Shown: positions 14,352-25,952 of the stretch, one piece after another | Layout of the letters: each line of letters opens with the position of its first letter | Numbering within the stretch: the first letter of the stretch is position 1 | Assembly: GCA_910574455.1 (NCBI GenBank) | Contig: CAJSYZ010000003.1 | Span: forward strand, 1,302,001-1,366,000 | Direction of reading: 5' to 3' | Source of the DNA: Trichaptum fuscoviolaceum | Taxonomy: Eukaryota > Basidiomycota > Agaricomycetes > Hymenochaetales > Trichaptaceae | DNA: 64,000 nucleotides | Program-made: the position numbers and the translations under genes | Notes under the pieces: model-generated | Databases searched by the model: none | The model's input: only the letters and a program-made list of their open reading frames with translations | Told to the model about the DNA's origin: nothing

Positions 14352-14773
14352 ATGGCGAGTTCAACAACGGCCTCGCAAACTGAGCTCAAGTCCAAAAAGG
14401 TTCCCCTAGGATGGCGGGACTCGTGCTCAGCGTTCGTTGATTTCCCTTTTCTCTAAACTATTATGACTTAAACGTACCGCGAAACAGACTACTCATCCCG
14501 CTCAACGTCTGCCGACGCGATAATCTCTACGTACCTTGGGAATGCGAGACCGAACGACATGCCTATGAAGAGTATGTTCCTTTCCAATCATTGCGTGCTA
14601 TATCTCCTAATTACGAGGTTGATTGTCGCAGGTGCCAATACAAGGAGTAGGCTTTCCTGAAATGATGTTGTCCTCTACTAAACTGACGACGCTTTATCTG
14701 GTACAGCTACATGCGCCGGATGAAGGAGCTCTCGAAGCGAAAACTGGCAGCTGCAGAAGATGCCGATGAGTGA
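14352..14773 (+). CDS. NDUFB7: NADH:ubiquinone oxidoreductase subunit NDUFB7 (B18)
   Basis: Small gene of three exons. It starts at ATG 14352 and ends at TGA 14773, with borders at 14431/14488, 14571 and two later acceptors. Splicing builds a twin CX9C motif: CSALLIPLNVC across the first intron and CETERHAYEEC across the second. It then ends in the family tail YMRRMKELSKRKL. NDUFB7 is a membrane-arm accessory subunit of complex I facing the intermembrane space; its cysteine pairs are oxidised by the Mia40 relay. The gene is too broken up by introns for its protein to show as one reading frame. It is convergent with SCO1. Confidence 0.9.
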
Positions 14774-14944
14774 ACGCAAATTTGCAGACGAATCTGTGCC
14801 AATTAGCTCTTCACTGGACAATGTCAACTCGCTCTCTATAACCTATATGAAAACATAGAAAGACTCAGACACTTCAACGACTGATTGTAAGAGCTGGGAT
14901 TTATTATAGTAGTACGTTACTTTTACTCTACATACGATCCACGT

Positions 14945-16017
14945 CTACGCTTTCCTGCCGAACTCCTTCTCCCACTTCTGCACCTCCTCCCTCACCCTCC
15001 GCATGACATCCTCGACCTCCGTGCTCCTCCCAAAGGCATCCACAAACTCCCCGCTCGGGTCCATCAAATAGAAGTAAATGCTATGGTCAACGAGATAGTC
15101 CCCATCCGGCTTTGCGTCCTTCGGCGTCGAGAAATATACACGATATGTCTTGCATGTTGCCTTAATCGCATCGTAGGTCCCCGTCAGACCGACCAGCCTG
15201 GGGTGGAAGTCGGAGAGATAAGATCGGATGGCGGACGGGGAGTCTCGTGCGGGGTCGACGGATATGAAGACAGGCTGTGTGATAGGCCCGAGCTCCTTGT
15301 CTATTCGACAGTAATCTAGTCATTAATCCAAGAACACTCCGAGTGCAACGCACCTAGTTCCTCCACGACCTTCGTCATCTTGTCAAGCTCCTCGGGACAT
15401 ATGTCCGGACAGTTCGTGAACCCAAAGTAAACAAGACTCCACTTTCCAAGAAGGTTTTTCTCCGTGAATGTCTGCCCGTCATGAGTTGTCAAAGAGAATG
15501 GTCCACCAACGGCCGCTTTGCCCCATTTACGAGACTCGAGCTCTTTCTCTAGAGGGCATTCTTAGCTATGTGCAAAAATCGAGTCTAACTGTGTGACTGA
15601 CTTACTCTTCTGTTCCTGCAACTTCTGCTTCTCGTGATTAAAGTAGAAGTACAATCCGACTCCAGTGAGGATGAAAACTACAGCCGCTGTGGGCGTGAAC
15701 ACCTGACAAGTAGTCAGTTCCGGTCAGTTATTAAGAGATAGAGATAGAGCTCGTCTCACCCCGACAGTCGACCTATCTCTTGCACCTCCTGCCGTCTGCT
15801 GCGTTGGCGGTGCATGAGAACCAGCTTCTGATTTTTGCTCTGGGTCTTCCTTCGTGTTCGGGCTTGTCAAAGACTCTCTACGCGACGAGGAACTGAGGTT
15901 TCGACTTGAGCTCGCTACCGTGCTGTTCCACCCAGGTCGGGTTATTCTCAATCTCGCACCACGTCTTGGAACAGAGGCTCGTGAAGAGCATGAACGAAGA
16001 ATGGCAGCTATGTGCAT
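14945..16017 (-). CDS. SCO1: mitochondrial copper chaperone SCO1
   Basis: Read leftward from ATG 16017 to TAG 14945 with several short introns. The N-terminus is basic and Ser/Arg-rich (mitochondrial presequence). It is followed by one transmembrane helix ([17 protein letters not shown]) and a thioredoxin-like domain with the copper motif CPDICPEEL and the later histidine in [17 protein letters not shown] proteins pass copper to the CuA site of cytochrome oxidase subunit 2 in the inner membrane. The order presequence, helix, linker, SCO domain is complete. A degraded piece of about 90 bases of its 3' exon is found again at 34975-35065. Confidence 0.93.
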
Positions 16018-16249
16018 TGTGCTAGTTGGGGTACAATAAACTTTGCGTAGTAGCTTCAGGCTATTATCGAGTCACGTGCGGACGCTGGCATTCGGCACGC
16101 GTTCAAGTTGCGCGATTAGTTCAAGTTCAAGTTGTGGTTGAGACGTTTGTGGTTAACTGAGCGTGGTACACCTCCCATCTCTCTATTTAACCGTCACCAT
16201 CCACTGACTATGTCTCTCACTACGGCGCTGCCCTTTCTGAAATCCAATC
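16018..16249. promoter_or_regulatory. divergent intergenic region, SCO1 / FunK1
   Basis: 232 bases between starts. A possible TATA-like ctatttaac lies near 16183, about 65 bases before the FunK1 ATG. Short repeats of a caagtt motif occur at 16104-16135. Confidence 0.4.
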
Positions 16250-18812
16250 ATGAGCAGCAATATTCACTCAGGCTCCGGCCAGGATAGTACGTGGGAGGAG
16301 GTGGGCTCGCAGACATGGCAGTTTCCTACCGACGTATTCATCAAGATGCTCTCACCCAAGACTCCACGCAATCCAGAGAACCCGGAGGCGAATATCTACA
16401 TGGAAGACTTCGATTGCTACACCGACACCGAAGCGTTTCATATTGCCTATGAACGAGCTAAAGGCCCATTCTTGGACGACTATCTTGGCCCAGGCTCCGC
16501 GTCCTGGCCTAAAGACACGGAGAAAGACGTCGAAGAGTCATCAACGGAGGCTAAAACTTACTTCGAGCCCATGAGAGATTTTCTCAATCAGACCATTGCA
16601 TCCTGTCGCGGCGCACTTCATGATAAGTCTGGGTTCCTATCCCAGAACATCTCTCTGATGGACATGGTGAGTGGTTCAAGGATTCTCAAACACGTCCTTG
16701 TGTTGGAGGAGACAGACGAAAGCAGACAAATTACACTTGTTTGTGAACTGAAGGATGATTGGCCAGACTTGGTCGCCCAACTCGCAACCTACGCTCGTTG
16801 TCAATTTGACGCGTGCCCTTCACGTTTATTCGCCCTTTCGATTGGTTTCAATCACAAGAGCAACGAGGCACGCTTCATAATATTTCACCGGAGTGGTCTC
16901 ACCGCATCTCCAGCACTAGTACTCACGGAAAAGGACGAAAGACTAGACTTCCTGAAGATTATCATGACTGTCATGAGCTGGAAAGAAAGGCGAGATGCCG
17001 GCTTTTCGGATTCGAATGACAGCAATTCGTACAATCTGGGCAACGTAACTTGGAACATCATTGGGAAGCTGTATCACACGTCATGCGTTCGAGGCCGTGC
17101 CACAATCGTTAACATGGTCAAACTCAGCGAGAGTGATACTCCTGACCTCTCTACTGTTACAACTACCCCGCAGTGCGAAACGAAGTCTGTGAACGCTAAG
17201 AAAAGAAAGTTGAGTAGTGGGGACGGAAGGCCTGCAAATTCGAACAAGCGTAGAACGGGCAATGGACCTTCACTATCTGGCATCCTGGGTACCGTGACAA
17301 TCGGCGAGGGTTCGCAAGGTTCGTGATCATGCATCCTTTACTTCCTTTATCTAACTCAAAATTACAACGACTGCCTTCTCCAGCAGCACCAGGTAAGCTT
17401 CAAATTGCCTTTGTTGCTATGCGGTATGGATATTCATACGCCACTGAGCAGATCAAAGGATTGTCCCAAGCAATTTCTACTTTCCGACCAAGGCTAGGGG
17501 CTCCTCTGGTCACTACTTAAAAGCGCACCGGGAAATAGTGGATGACAGCAAGTCCCCCATTAGGGTTGTGAAAGAAATTTGGGTTCTTATGAGTGATGCA
17601 AATATTGAAGGCGAATCAATAGGATCCAAATGGAACAGATTTGGTGTCGTCAACATACGAGCGACGTACAAGGCTTGTTATTCGACCGGACAACTGCAAT
17701 CAACGTCAATATACCTTCCAAAAGAGAATGCCGCTAAAGCACATTATTATGATGCCTACGAATCATTCAATGTCGGGCTACCAGAACCTCGGATTCGTGT
17801 CTTAATTGAAATGACGTCGCTGGGAGAGTCGTTTGTCAATGTTCGTCCCGGGAAGGAACTGGCAACTTGTGTTGTGCATTCTATGCTAGGTGAGCTCATA
17901 AGCCTAGTATTTCGGTGATTGAGGTCTGATTATTTTCTAGGATGGCTCAATGTCTATCAGGACGGCTTCTTACACAGAGATGTCAGCATAGGAAATGTTC
18001 TGGCTTCCAAAGAAAAGGAACAAAGAGAAGCTTTCCGATTGACTGATGAGTTCAAAGCATCTCTTGGGGAAGTGACCATGCCGATGCTGAATGACAAGTT
18101 GGAACAATTGGGCTTGGAGCAGACTGAACTAATACTCATACCTGACGCTGCGAGCTGGGCGACGAAACTGGAGCAATTGCTCGTGTCGCACAACATAGAC
18201 ACATCCTGCATGGCGTTCATCACAGACGGCGACCTGGCTAAGGACTGGAAACGTTTGTTCGAGAATTGGCGCAAGGAAAAGGAGTTAATGGGAAGGGATC
18301 GCTGCGTGAGTAGTGAAGCATATCCATCACCTGCGTCCGAGTGAGCTAATGTCTTCCAGGGTACGAAATTGTTCATGTCAAGCAACCTGGTCGATAGGGC
18401 AATGATCGGTTACATCCAGTCACCAATCGACGACATCGAGTCATTCATATGGGTTACTCTATACGCGAAGCTTAAAAACAGTATCGTAGCGCCCTCGCCG
18501 AGAGAAAAAAAATGGGCAGAAGTCTTCGAGTCCGACATATACAACAGGGAGTGCATTGCACGTCGATTCGGCTTCGAGAATGCAGGCAAGGCAGGCATGA
18601 ATACCTTGATACGCAAATGGCGTTCAGCTGTATCGGACTTATCCATGGAGTATTCTACCCTAGTAAGCGTGCTTTCGATGATTAGTGATAAGGAAAATGG
18701 TTGGGAGAATGAAGAGGAGGAGGTTAAGTTCTGGAAAGCCGCCTGGCATGGCTACGCGCTGCAGGGCGTTTGCCAGAGCTTGGAGCTCATATTGGCTTAT
18801 ATTGATAGATGA
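16250..18812 (+). CDS. FunK1-family protein kinase, copy 1
   Basis: Multi-exon gene. The first exon (from ATG 16250) codes the family N-terminal region, ending near 17315. Later exons code RVVKEIWVLMSDANIEGE (N-lobe) and HRDVSIGNVL (catalytic loop, near 17975). FITDGDLAKDW near 18215 takes the place of DFG, and YIQSPIDDIESFIWVTLY near 18415 is the family hallmark. The protein ends ALQGVCQSLELILAYIDR. FunK1 kinases are a large fungal family, expanded in mushrooms; substrates are unknown. The stretch 17320-17530 is hard to splice: a frame change is needed before SSGHYLKAHREIV, so either a small intron was missed or there is a lesion. Catalytic residues are all present. At least three damaged relatives lie downstream. 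Confidence 0.78.
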
Positions 18813-19008
18813 ACGCACGATGTAGCTTTTCCAGCGTCAAGTATTATTCTACATTCTATATAATAGCCTGCTATGTATGATTAGTTAGACTGGATGTGTC
18901 ATTATTGTTTATCTTCTACTGGCAGTACATACTGCTACAGGGACGATAATTCGGCGTGTGAGGACTTGTGAAGGAAGTTATTCCCCCTTCAGTCATCTTG
19001 AGTTCTAG

Positions 19009-19122
19009 TAGCCTCGTAACCAGGCCATAGCCTCGTAACCAGGCCATAGCCTCGTAACCAGGCCATAGCCTCGTAACCAGGCCATAGCCTCGTAACCAGG
19101 CCATAGCCTCGTAACCAGGCCA
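19009..19122. repeat. six tandem copies of a 19-bp unit
   Basis: Unit TAGCCTCGTAACCAGGCCA, repeated six times without change. It equals the outermost part of the terminal inverted repeat of the neighbouring transposons. Confidence 0.97.
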
Positions 19123-20045
19123 AGCTACTTTCTTTATACGGCTTGCGGAGCAAGCACAGCTAGCCTCGTGACCAGGCCAAGCTACTTTCTTTATACGGCT
19201 TGCGGAGCAAGCACAGCGTAGCTGGCCTGGTTTCCAAGGTTTTCGATTACAAGACTTTGCAGGGAGTTTGAAATTAATCCAAATGGAGTAGTGATTTCAT
19301 AGGTTCCCCCTGAATTCCAAAAATAACGTCTGATGTCGTCATGTGAATGTAATAAAGAATTGAGTTAACATTAGCTGAGTGTCATGGCAGTCGCGTACCT
19401 AGAACGCGCGTCCCTTGCCTTCAACGTTACTGGGTGACTTTCCGTAGGCTTTCTGTATTTTTACAGATTAGATGCGACCCTTTTTGACACCGCAAGTGTG
19501 CTTAGTTGGGTGACTTTCTGTAGGCTTGCGGAATAGAATACAGATTTTTGGATGATTTGGAAGGCAATGAAGGCAGTGTTTATATGTGCCGGGGTCTTTG
19601 GAACCATAGGAAAAGGTCATCGCTAAGCACACTTGCGGTGTCAAAAAGGGTCGCATCTAATCTGTAAAAATACAGAAAGCCTACGGAAAGTCACCACTCG
19701 TCGCACAAATCAGAGGTTAAACAGTTGGAATCCATGATAAATTAGAAGTGAGTATACAGTGAAGCGAAAAGATCAACGTAGACGCGCGTTAAGCGCGTCG
19801 CGTCGATCAATTACGCAAAGACACACGGTTGCCACAGTGTGACCTCACGTCACGCCAACCAAAAAAGCGTGTGGCATTATTTTTTACTCGCGTCTTAGTC
19901 ATTACAACAACTGGGTCTGTTACTTCATTTGTATTATATTTCAAACTCCCTGCAAAGTCTTGGAAATCAAAACCTTGGAAACCAGACCGGTTACACCTTC
20001 CGAGCAAAGCGACCCATATAAGTAACCTGGTCTGGTTACGAGACT
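19123..20045. mobile_element. non-autonomous TIR element T1
   Basis: Left and right ends are inverted repeats of about 50 bases (left near 19221-19272, right near 19936-19990, both containing GCAGGGAGTTTGAAAT in their own orientation), with weaker similarity further out. A 57-bp segment is duplicated at its left end (19123-19217). It encodes nothing recognisable. It carries the internal 73-bp inverted repeat. Confidence 0.7.
19433..19695. repeat. perfect 73-bp inverted repeat with 117-base loop
   Basis: Bases 19433-19505 and 19623-19695 are exact reverse complements. The loop is also found near 20272-20380 and 25150-25255. It may be a MITE nested in T1 or part of its structure. Confidence 0.95.
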
Positions 20046-20859
20046 AAGCACAGCGTAGCTGGCCTGGTTTCCAAGGTTTTCGATTACAAGACTTTGTCGC
20101 TGAGTTTGAAACTAATCTTAATGTAGTAGCGATTTGGTCGGTTCCCCTGTAGTATTCCAAAAATAAAGTCTGATGTCGTCATGTGAATGTAATAAAGAAT
20201 TGAGTTAACATTAGCTAATAAGTGTCACGGCAGTCGCGTACATAGAACGTGTGTCCCTTGCCTTCAACGTTACTGGGTGACTGGGTGACTTTCCGTAGGC
20301 TTGCGGAACAGAATACAGATTTTTAGATGTTTGGAAAAGGCAATGGAGGCAGTGTTTATATGTGCCGGGGTCTTTGAACCAAAATAGGATTTCAGCACCT
20401 CAATGTACCTATCTGACATCTGACACCCATTATCTGACACCTGGACACTTGAAATGTATAACTGACCCATATAAGAAGTAAAATCCAACCTCCGTTAGAT
20501 AAAATATCTGACAATCGGAGTATCAATATCCAACAATTGGAGTATCTAATTCTGACAGAATTAAGTATCTAAATCCAACCCCTGTAAAGAATGTATTTCC
20601 AACACCGCAGGTTTATCATTATCTGACCCCTCAAATAACACAATTCCAACCCTTATTAGAAGTAATTTCCAACCTATCCGCCCATAAAGTATATATATCC
20701 AACCCATCTGTAGTATCCATATCTGACCTTCTGTAGTATTCAAATGCAACCCATCTAGAATGTAAATTTGACCCTCTTTAATATGTATTTCCGACCCTTT
20801 TTAAAATCTAATTTGGACATACTTCAGTATGTAAATCCAGCCCAAAAAGAACTTAATTC

Positions 20860-23270
20860 CAACATCTTTCTCACGTCATCGTGTAAAGCTTTCAAGTTGT
20901 AGTATAGCGCCGTCAGAGCTAATGGCCCCCAACACAAACATGCATTAATTTCAACGCTATTCCCACTACAGAGGTGGGTAGTACTGTCATACAATGTATT
21001 TGATTCCTTTACTTAGCAGAAGAGACAGAGAAAATTTCTTGATATTGAATAGTCTCGTAGGCCACCAGGAATTCCGAGTGGCAGGCGCGGTCCAATGCTA
21101 AGCGCAGCAGCGAAGATTTTGTAACAACAAATAGAGTATATATTCTAATAGGTCGAAGCAGTGATAACCAGCCACTCTTCGTGTGTATGGTAGGTCACAG
21201 TCCTACAGAGCGAGGCAAGAGTGGCAAGAGCAGAATGTCCCAGGAGCGGTGGTCGTCATTGCAGTCTTGGGAGGAGTCTTTGCGCGGAGAGCTGGAATCG
21301 TGAGCGCGAGAACGTATGCGCGTAGTGGGCAACCTTGACACCGACGAGACTGAGCCTGGCCTAGGTGCAGTCTGTCTAGTGAAACCTTGCAGCATTAGAT
21401 CTGGCCTAGATCTGCAGCTGATGAGTGGGTCGATTGACTGGTCGCCGCTTAGATTCCGTTGCTAGACTTGAGACTCTTGAGACCTCAGGACGGGTTGGCT
21501 CTACTCTTGATGACTTCTTTAATGCTTTGCTTTCTTGGGATATGTGGCTGCTGATCGCTTTTGATCACTGTTACAAGAAGTTAGGATGTCGATGTGAGAC
21601 AAGAGAAAGGTGCACGTACGATCTCAAATAGGAGCAGCAAGTAGCAAATGTCGTGCAACACGGGACTTGACACAACGCTCGCCAGGATCCTTGTGGAAGG
21701 AAACTGGCAAACAAGGGGGTGCTTGGCACTAGCCCGACAGATCGCATGTATTGTACGTCACTGACAGGCGAATGTCAGAAAGCCGAGGAACTGTCGTGGA
21801 TGAAGCAGCAGGCGTATGATTAACGAGGTTGCTCAATGGACGCAAACTTGGGTGCGTCGGTAACTGCACCAGGATGGTTGTCGAAAACTATATGGCAAAC
21901 TTCCTACATAGACTGAGGGTGAGAAAGATAGCAAGCAGATAAGATTGTAAACGCTCACGTTTTCAGAGGTGGTCTGCCACTTAACAGATTGGACCCAGGA
22001 TGGTGGATATCTGGGTGGCAACTTCCTACACTGCGTCTGAGGGTGAGAATGGTATTCAAGACCAGAAGAAGAATAAACTCACGGTTTCGGAAGGGGAACT
22101 GCCGTCCAAGCTAATGGACGCGAGGCGTACACTAACTCTACGGTTCAGCATGCGATTGAGGGTTAAAGAAAAGACCTGCTTACGATTGAAGAAAAAGCCT
22201 CTGCTATACTGGCAATGTGGAGCTGACAACTTAATTGCCCCGCAATTCAGCCCCCTCAAGAATCGTGACGGAGGATATGCTGGCTCGGCGGAGGCAAAGG
22301 CGTAGATCGATGAGTGACAAATCGATGGACGGTCGTCCGGGGTGCATCGGAAGCAGCACCCTAAGCAGTTCGCGCAGGAGCGTCGAAGGAGGCGAATCAG
22401 TCGAAGGAGGCGAATCAGTCGAAGGAGGCGAATCAGTCGAAGAGTAGCACAAGAACAAAGCGGACGTTTTGGGGGTTGGAGTGCTTGAGTATCGAGAACT
22501 GGGCTAGTCTTTCCACTGATCGGGTGGCACGGACAGCGAGAACAAGAGTACTTTCTATTGAGGTTCAAAGGTCGAATGGAAGGTAGTGTCGAGCAGACAC
22601 CACTCGAGTCAAATGGTGCAGATAGTGACGAAGCAGAGAGCCTGAATGGCTGGAACGCGATGGGCGAAGTATAAGCGGAGTTGGAGTGGTTGGAGAGCTG
22701 TAAATGGCTGATGAATTTGTCGTTGCGAAGTTCCTTGGAAGTAATAAGACGTGAGCAAAGAGAAACAAGAGAAAAGAATAGCACATACCATGTCAGGTTA
22801 CCCGATCACTGGCACCCAAGCCATGGCAAGTACTAGCACTTGACTTGGTAGCTGGTAATATCACTGACATATGGGGTTGTCCTTTCAGTGGCTTCTCATC
22901 GGACGAATAAAGATCTCCAATGGCGTCGGTTTCCGCAAAGATACTTATAATCCCGTCGGTCTGGGATTAATCTCCGGTTGGGTCGCAGTCAGGTGGGCTG
23001 TAGGAGAGCTCCGGTTCTCCAGTTGACATAGCGCACCCGACAACTATCTGCATCTCGAGAATGATGTATGCGAGGTATACCTCATCGACCTTGCTTGCTG
23101 AACGAAAGTTGTTGGCGTCGGCATCCCAGTTGGCGCTGCTCAAGCGCACACCGTGTTTGAGATAAGCAAGACTTTCCGATATCGAAGTGTGAACATCTTT
23201 GGAAACGAGCGGAGGGAAATCGTGATCATCGCTGCTGCTGTCGTGAGTGAGGTCTGAGGTTCGGGTATAC
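20860..23270. other. interior of the iteron-flanked element, no gene recognised
   Basis: Reading frames on the minus strand (22056-22784) have low-complexity, Ser/Leu/Arg-rich products without known motifs. A degenerate direct repeat (gcaaacttcctacat near 21895 and gcaacttcctacact near 22018) hints at an internal duplication. Confidence 0.4.
22383..22436. repeat. three tandem copies of an 18-bp unit
   Basis: Unit TCGAAGGAGGCGAATCAG, exact in three copies with a partial fourth. Confidence 0.95.
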
Positions 23271-23736
23271 GGAGGGTTGGATTTGGATACACCGAGGGGT
23301 CAAAAATAGATTCTCACGAGGGTCACATACATATACTTTACGGTGGTCAGATAATGGTGCTATGAGGGGTCAGAAATCAATACTCCAGGGGTGGGATTTA
23401 CATACTTTTGAGAGGTCGAATTTGCATACTTTGAGAGGTTGAATTTAGATACTTTGAAGGGTTGGAATTGGATACTATTAAGGGTCAGAAATGTATACAT
23501 TGGAGGGTTGGATTCTTGTAAATGCCGGGGTTGGATTTAGATAACTCAAATTGTCAGATATTGATTCTCAAATTGTCAGATATTATTTCGCAAGTTGTCC
23601 GATATTACTTTTAAAATGTTGGCAATAGCCGTTATAATTGTCAGATTTATGTATTATAAGGGGTTGGATTTATATAAGTCGATGTGTCAGATTATGATAA
23701 AACGCGGGTCAGATAGGTACATTGAGGTGCTGAAAT

Positions 23737-25039
23737 TCCCGAACACCCCTAGGTGTAAGGGTTATAGTGGGTAGGGGCAACGCTCTGCAACTCGGGAAAG
23801 CCCGATCTTGTTTGTTCGTAATATGACATTACTTCTTTTGGATAGCATACACTCTACTTTTTATAATTTACAATTAATAAGGAGTTCCACTGATGGTATC
23901 CCCTTCAAAAGTTGTCAGTGTAACTACGCACTGTTTAGGGAGGAATTGTTGGGAAAAAATCTTTGAATTTTGCAGTTGTAATTGAGATAAGGAGATGATC
24001 TGCCCATTAGAGTTGAGTTATTACACTTTTTTTCCCAACGATTCCTCCGTAAATAGTCTCTTATCATTTCTGTCACAAATACAAAGGCCTGTAGTGTGTG
24101 TGGAAGCCGGATTATTGTAAATAATGAAATCAGCATTTCAGTGCATTTGCGTTACTAAACGCGCGGTAACGCAGCATGTCACGCGTGACAAGAACTTGTT
24201 TCACTGTTTCCTGCACTTAGAACATTCATATGCTTCACTTAAAGGTGCAATTTCTTAGATATTAAGTATAATACATATGAATATCACATTTCAATATATA
24301 ATTAAGCTTAATTAATGGGTCTACAGCAGAAAGTACAAGTCTGAATCTCGTGCCACCATAACTTCCAAATTAGGCAAGCAGCCGACTTCATGCCGCTTAT
24401 AAACGTAGGCCATCTGTTAAGTGGGCGTTGCCCCTACCCAGTTATAGCGGGCTAAATGTTACAAAAAGTTTGCATGCACGTGCTTCCAATTCAAAAACTA
24501 TTTTTTGCTGAAATTGACTTAAGTGTTACTTAAATGCCCTGAGAGACAGAAAGTCCTGTTAAGTAAAATCTTAAGTAAAAATTTACTTATTCAGGCATGT
24601 CCTTCCATTAATCAGGCCTAGGAACAGCTTACTGAAATCAGTGCCGTTGACTTAATTCAGTGCTTCAGTCAGTCTACTGCAGTCTCTTAGTCTCTTCTGT
24701 TTTTTCTATTGCGTGATGCAAGCCCGCCGCAGGTATAAATGTCCGAGCGCAAGCGTGCAAGCACGGGCGGACGCCCGGGCGAAGCGCGCTGAAGCCTCGG
24801 ACATTGCCCACCTTGGTACTACATAGTGCATTCAGTGTCTGAATTACTGTTTATTTTCATATTTATATGGAATTGTAATTTTGCATGTCAGGGAGCTTGC
24901 CTCACTGGTGGCCCAAATGGAATCAAGTTTTGGATAAATAAAATAAAATAATGCATCAGAGCAGATAATTAACGCCCGGAGGTGTGTTCGGGTTTTGCAA
25001 GCAACCAGCTTGCCCCTACGGGCGTTATCCTATCTTGCG
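23737..25039. other. inserted non-coding sequence of unknown origin
   Basis: Lies between the iteron element and the right part of T2 and matches neither. It holds a 16-bp inverted repeat (23768-23783 against 24425-24440), CCCGAACAC near 23738 against GTGTTCGGG near 24984, and a GC-rich patch at 24720-24805 closed by TGTCCGAG and CTCGGACA. It may be a further transposon. No gene seen. Confidence 0.35.
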
Positions 25040-25952
25040 TCTTTGAATCCATAGGAAAAGGACATCGCTAAGCTTCGCGACGGTGCGAAAAAGGGTCGCG
25101 TCTAATCTGTAAAAATACAGAAAGTCTACGGAAAGTCACCCACTTTCTGTATAGGCTTGCAGAATAGAATACAGATTTTAAGATGATTTGAAAGGCAATG
25201 AAGGCAGTGTTTATATGTGCCGGGGTCTTTGGATCCATAAGCAAAGGTCATCGCTAAGCACACTTGCGGTGTCAAAAAGGGTCGCATCTAATCTGTAAAA
25301 ATACAGAAAGCCTACGGAAAGTCACCACTCGTCGCACAAATCAGAGGTTAAACAGTTGGAATCCATGATAAATTAGAAGTGAGTATACAGTGAAGCGAAG
25401 AGATCAACGTACTGGTAGACGCGCGTTAAGCACGTCGCGTTGATTGATTACGCAAAGGCACACGATTGCCACAGTGTGACTTCACGTCACATCAACCAAA
25501 AAAGCGTGTGGCATTATTTTAATTCACGTCTTAGTCATTACATCAACTGGGTCTGCTACTACGTTTGTATTATATTTCAATCTCAGCGACAAGTCCTTTA
25601 AATCAAAAGCTTGGAAACCAGACCGGTTACACCTTCCGAGCAAAGCGACCCATATAAGTAGCCTGGTCTGGTTACGAGACTACTTGAGTTCCGCGTGAAC
25701 GGTTCTTTCACTTTCCATAACCAACACAAGTCTATTTCCTCAGCTTCCTCCGCGTCTCCTTGGCACTAGCTGGATAATTCGTATTGTATCTGTGGCCGTC
25801 TAGCGCTCATTCGCATGCTTTTGTTGAATGTTGATTGTGGTCGTAAACCTGTGGTTTCGGCACTGTACAACCACAACTATGTAGTGCTATAACTTCCTGG
25901 AATTTCTCTTCAATTCCACAAACACACTGAACTGTGACTATGGCCCCTTCCA

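Larger units (their letters stand above)
20389..23736. mobile_element. 3.35-kb element with 29-bp perfect TIRs and subterminal iteron arrays
   Basis: Bases 20389-20417 and 23708-23736 are exact reverse complements (29 bp). Inside each end lie about 450-480 bases of degenerate repeats, period 22-27 bp, with cores TCTGAC and TCCAAC on the left and their complements GTCAGA and GTTGGA on the right. Such arrays are typical binding sites for a transposase. The interior (20860-23270) shows no transposase I can recognise, so the element looks non-autonomous or decayed. Confidence 0.75.
19006..25683. mobile_element. nested DNA-transposon block with 8-bp flanking repeat
   Basis: The block is flanked by TTGAGTTC at 18998-19005 and again at 25684-25691. 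Its outer ends are inverted copies of GTAGYCTCGTAACCAG. The same region without insert can be read in the relative at 27395-27420, where the flanks run together. An 8-bp duplication fits hAT-type insertion. No transposase was recognised. Inside are two related elements in tandem (about 19123-20045 and 20046-25683) and further nested insertions. Confidence 0.7.
20046..25683. mobile_element. TIR element T2, split by later insertions
   Basis: Left part 20046-20388 and right part about 25040-25683 match T1. The two T2 ends share a variant (TCGCTGAG in place of GCAGGGAG in T1), which shows they belong to one element. Material at 20389-25039 is inserted. The left tip is cut short against T1. Confidence 0.65.

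Noticed and set aside
22056..22784. 242-codon minus-strand frame in the iteron-flanked element
   Set aside because: Low-complexity product with a tandem repeat and no known motif; not supported as a gene.
23737..25039. Helitron ends in the unknown insert
   Set aside because: TC-like start and hairpins are present, but no convincing CTRR end with a 3' hairpin at an A/T target.
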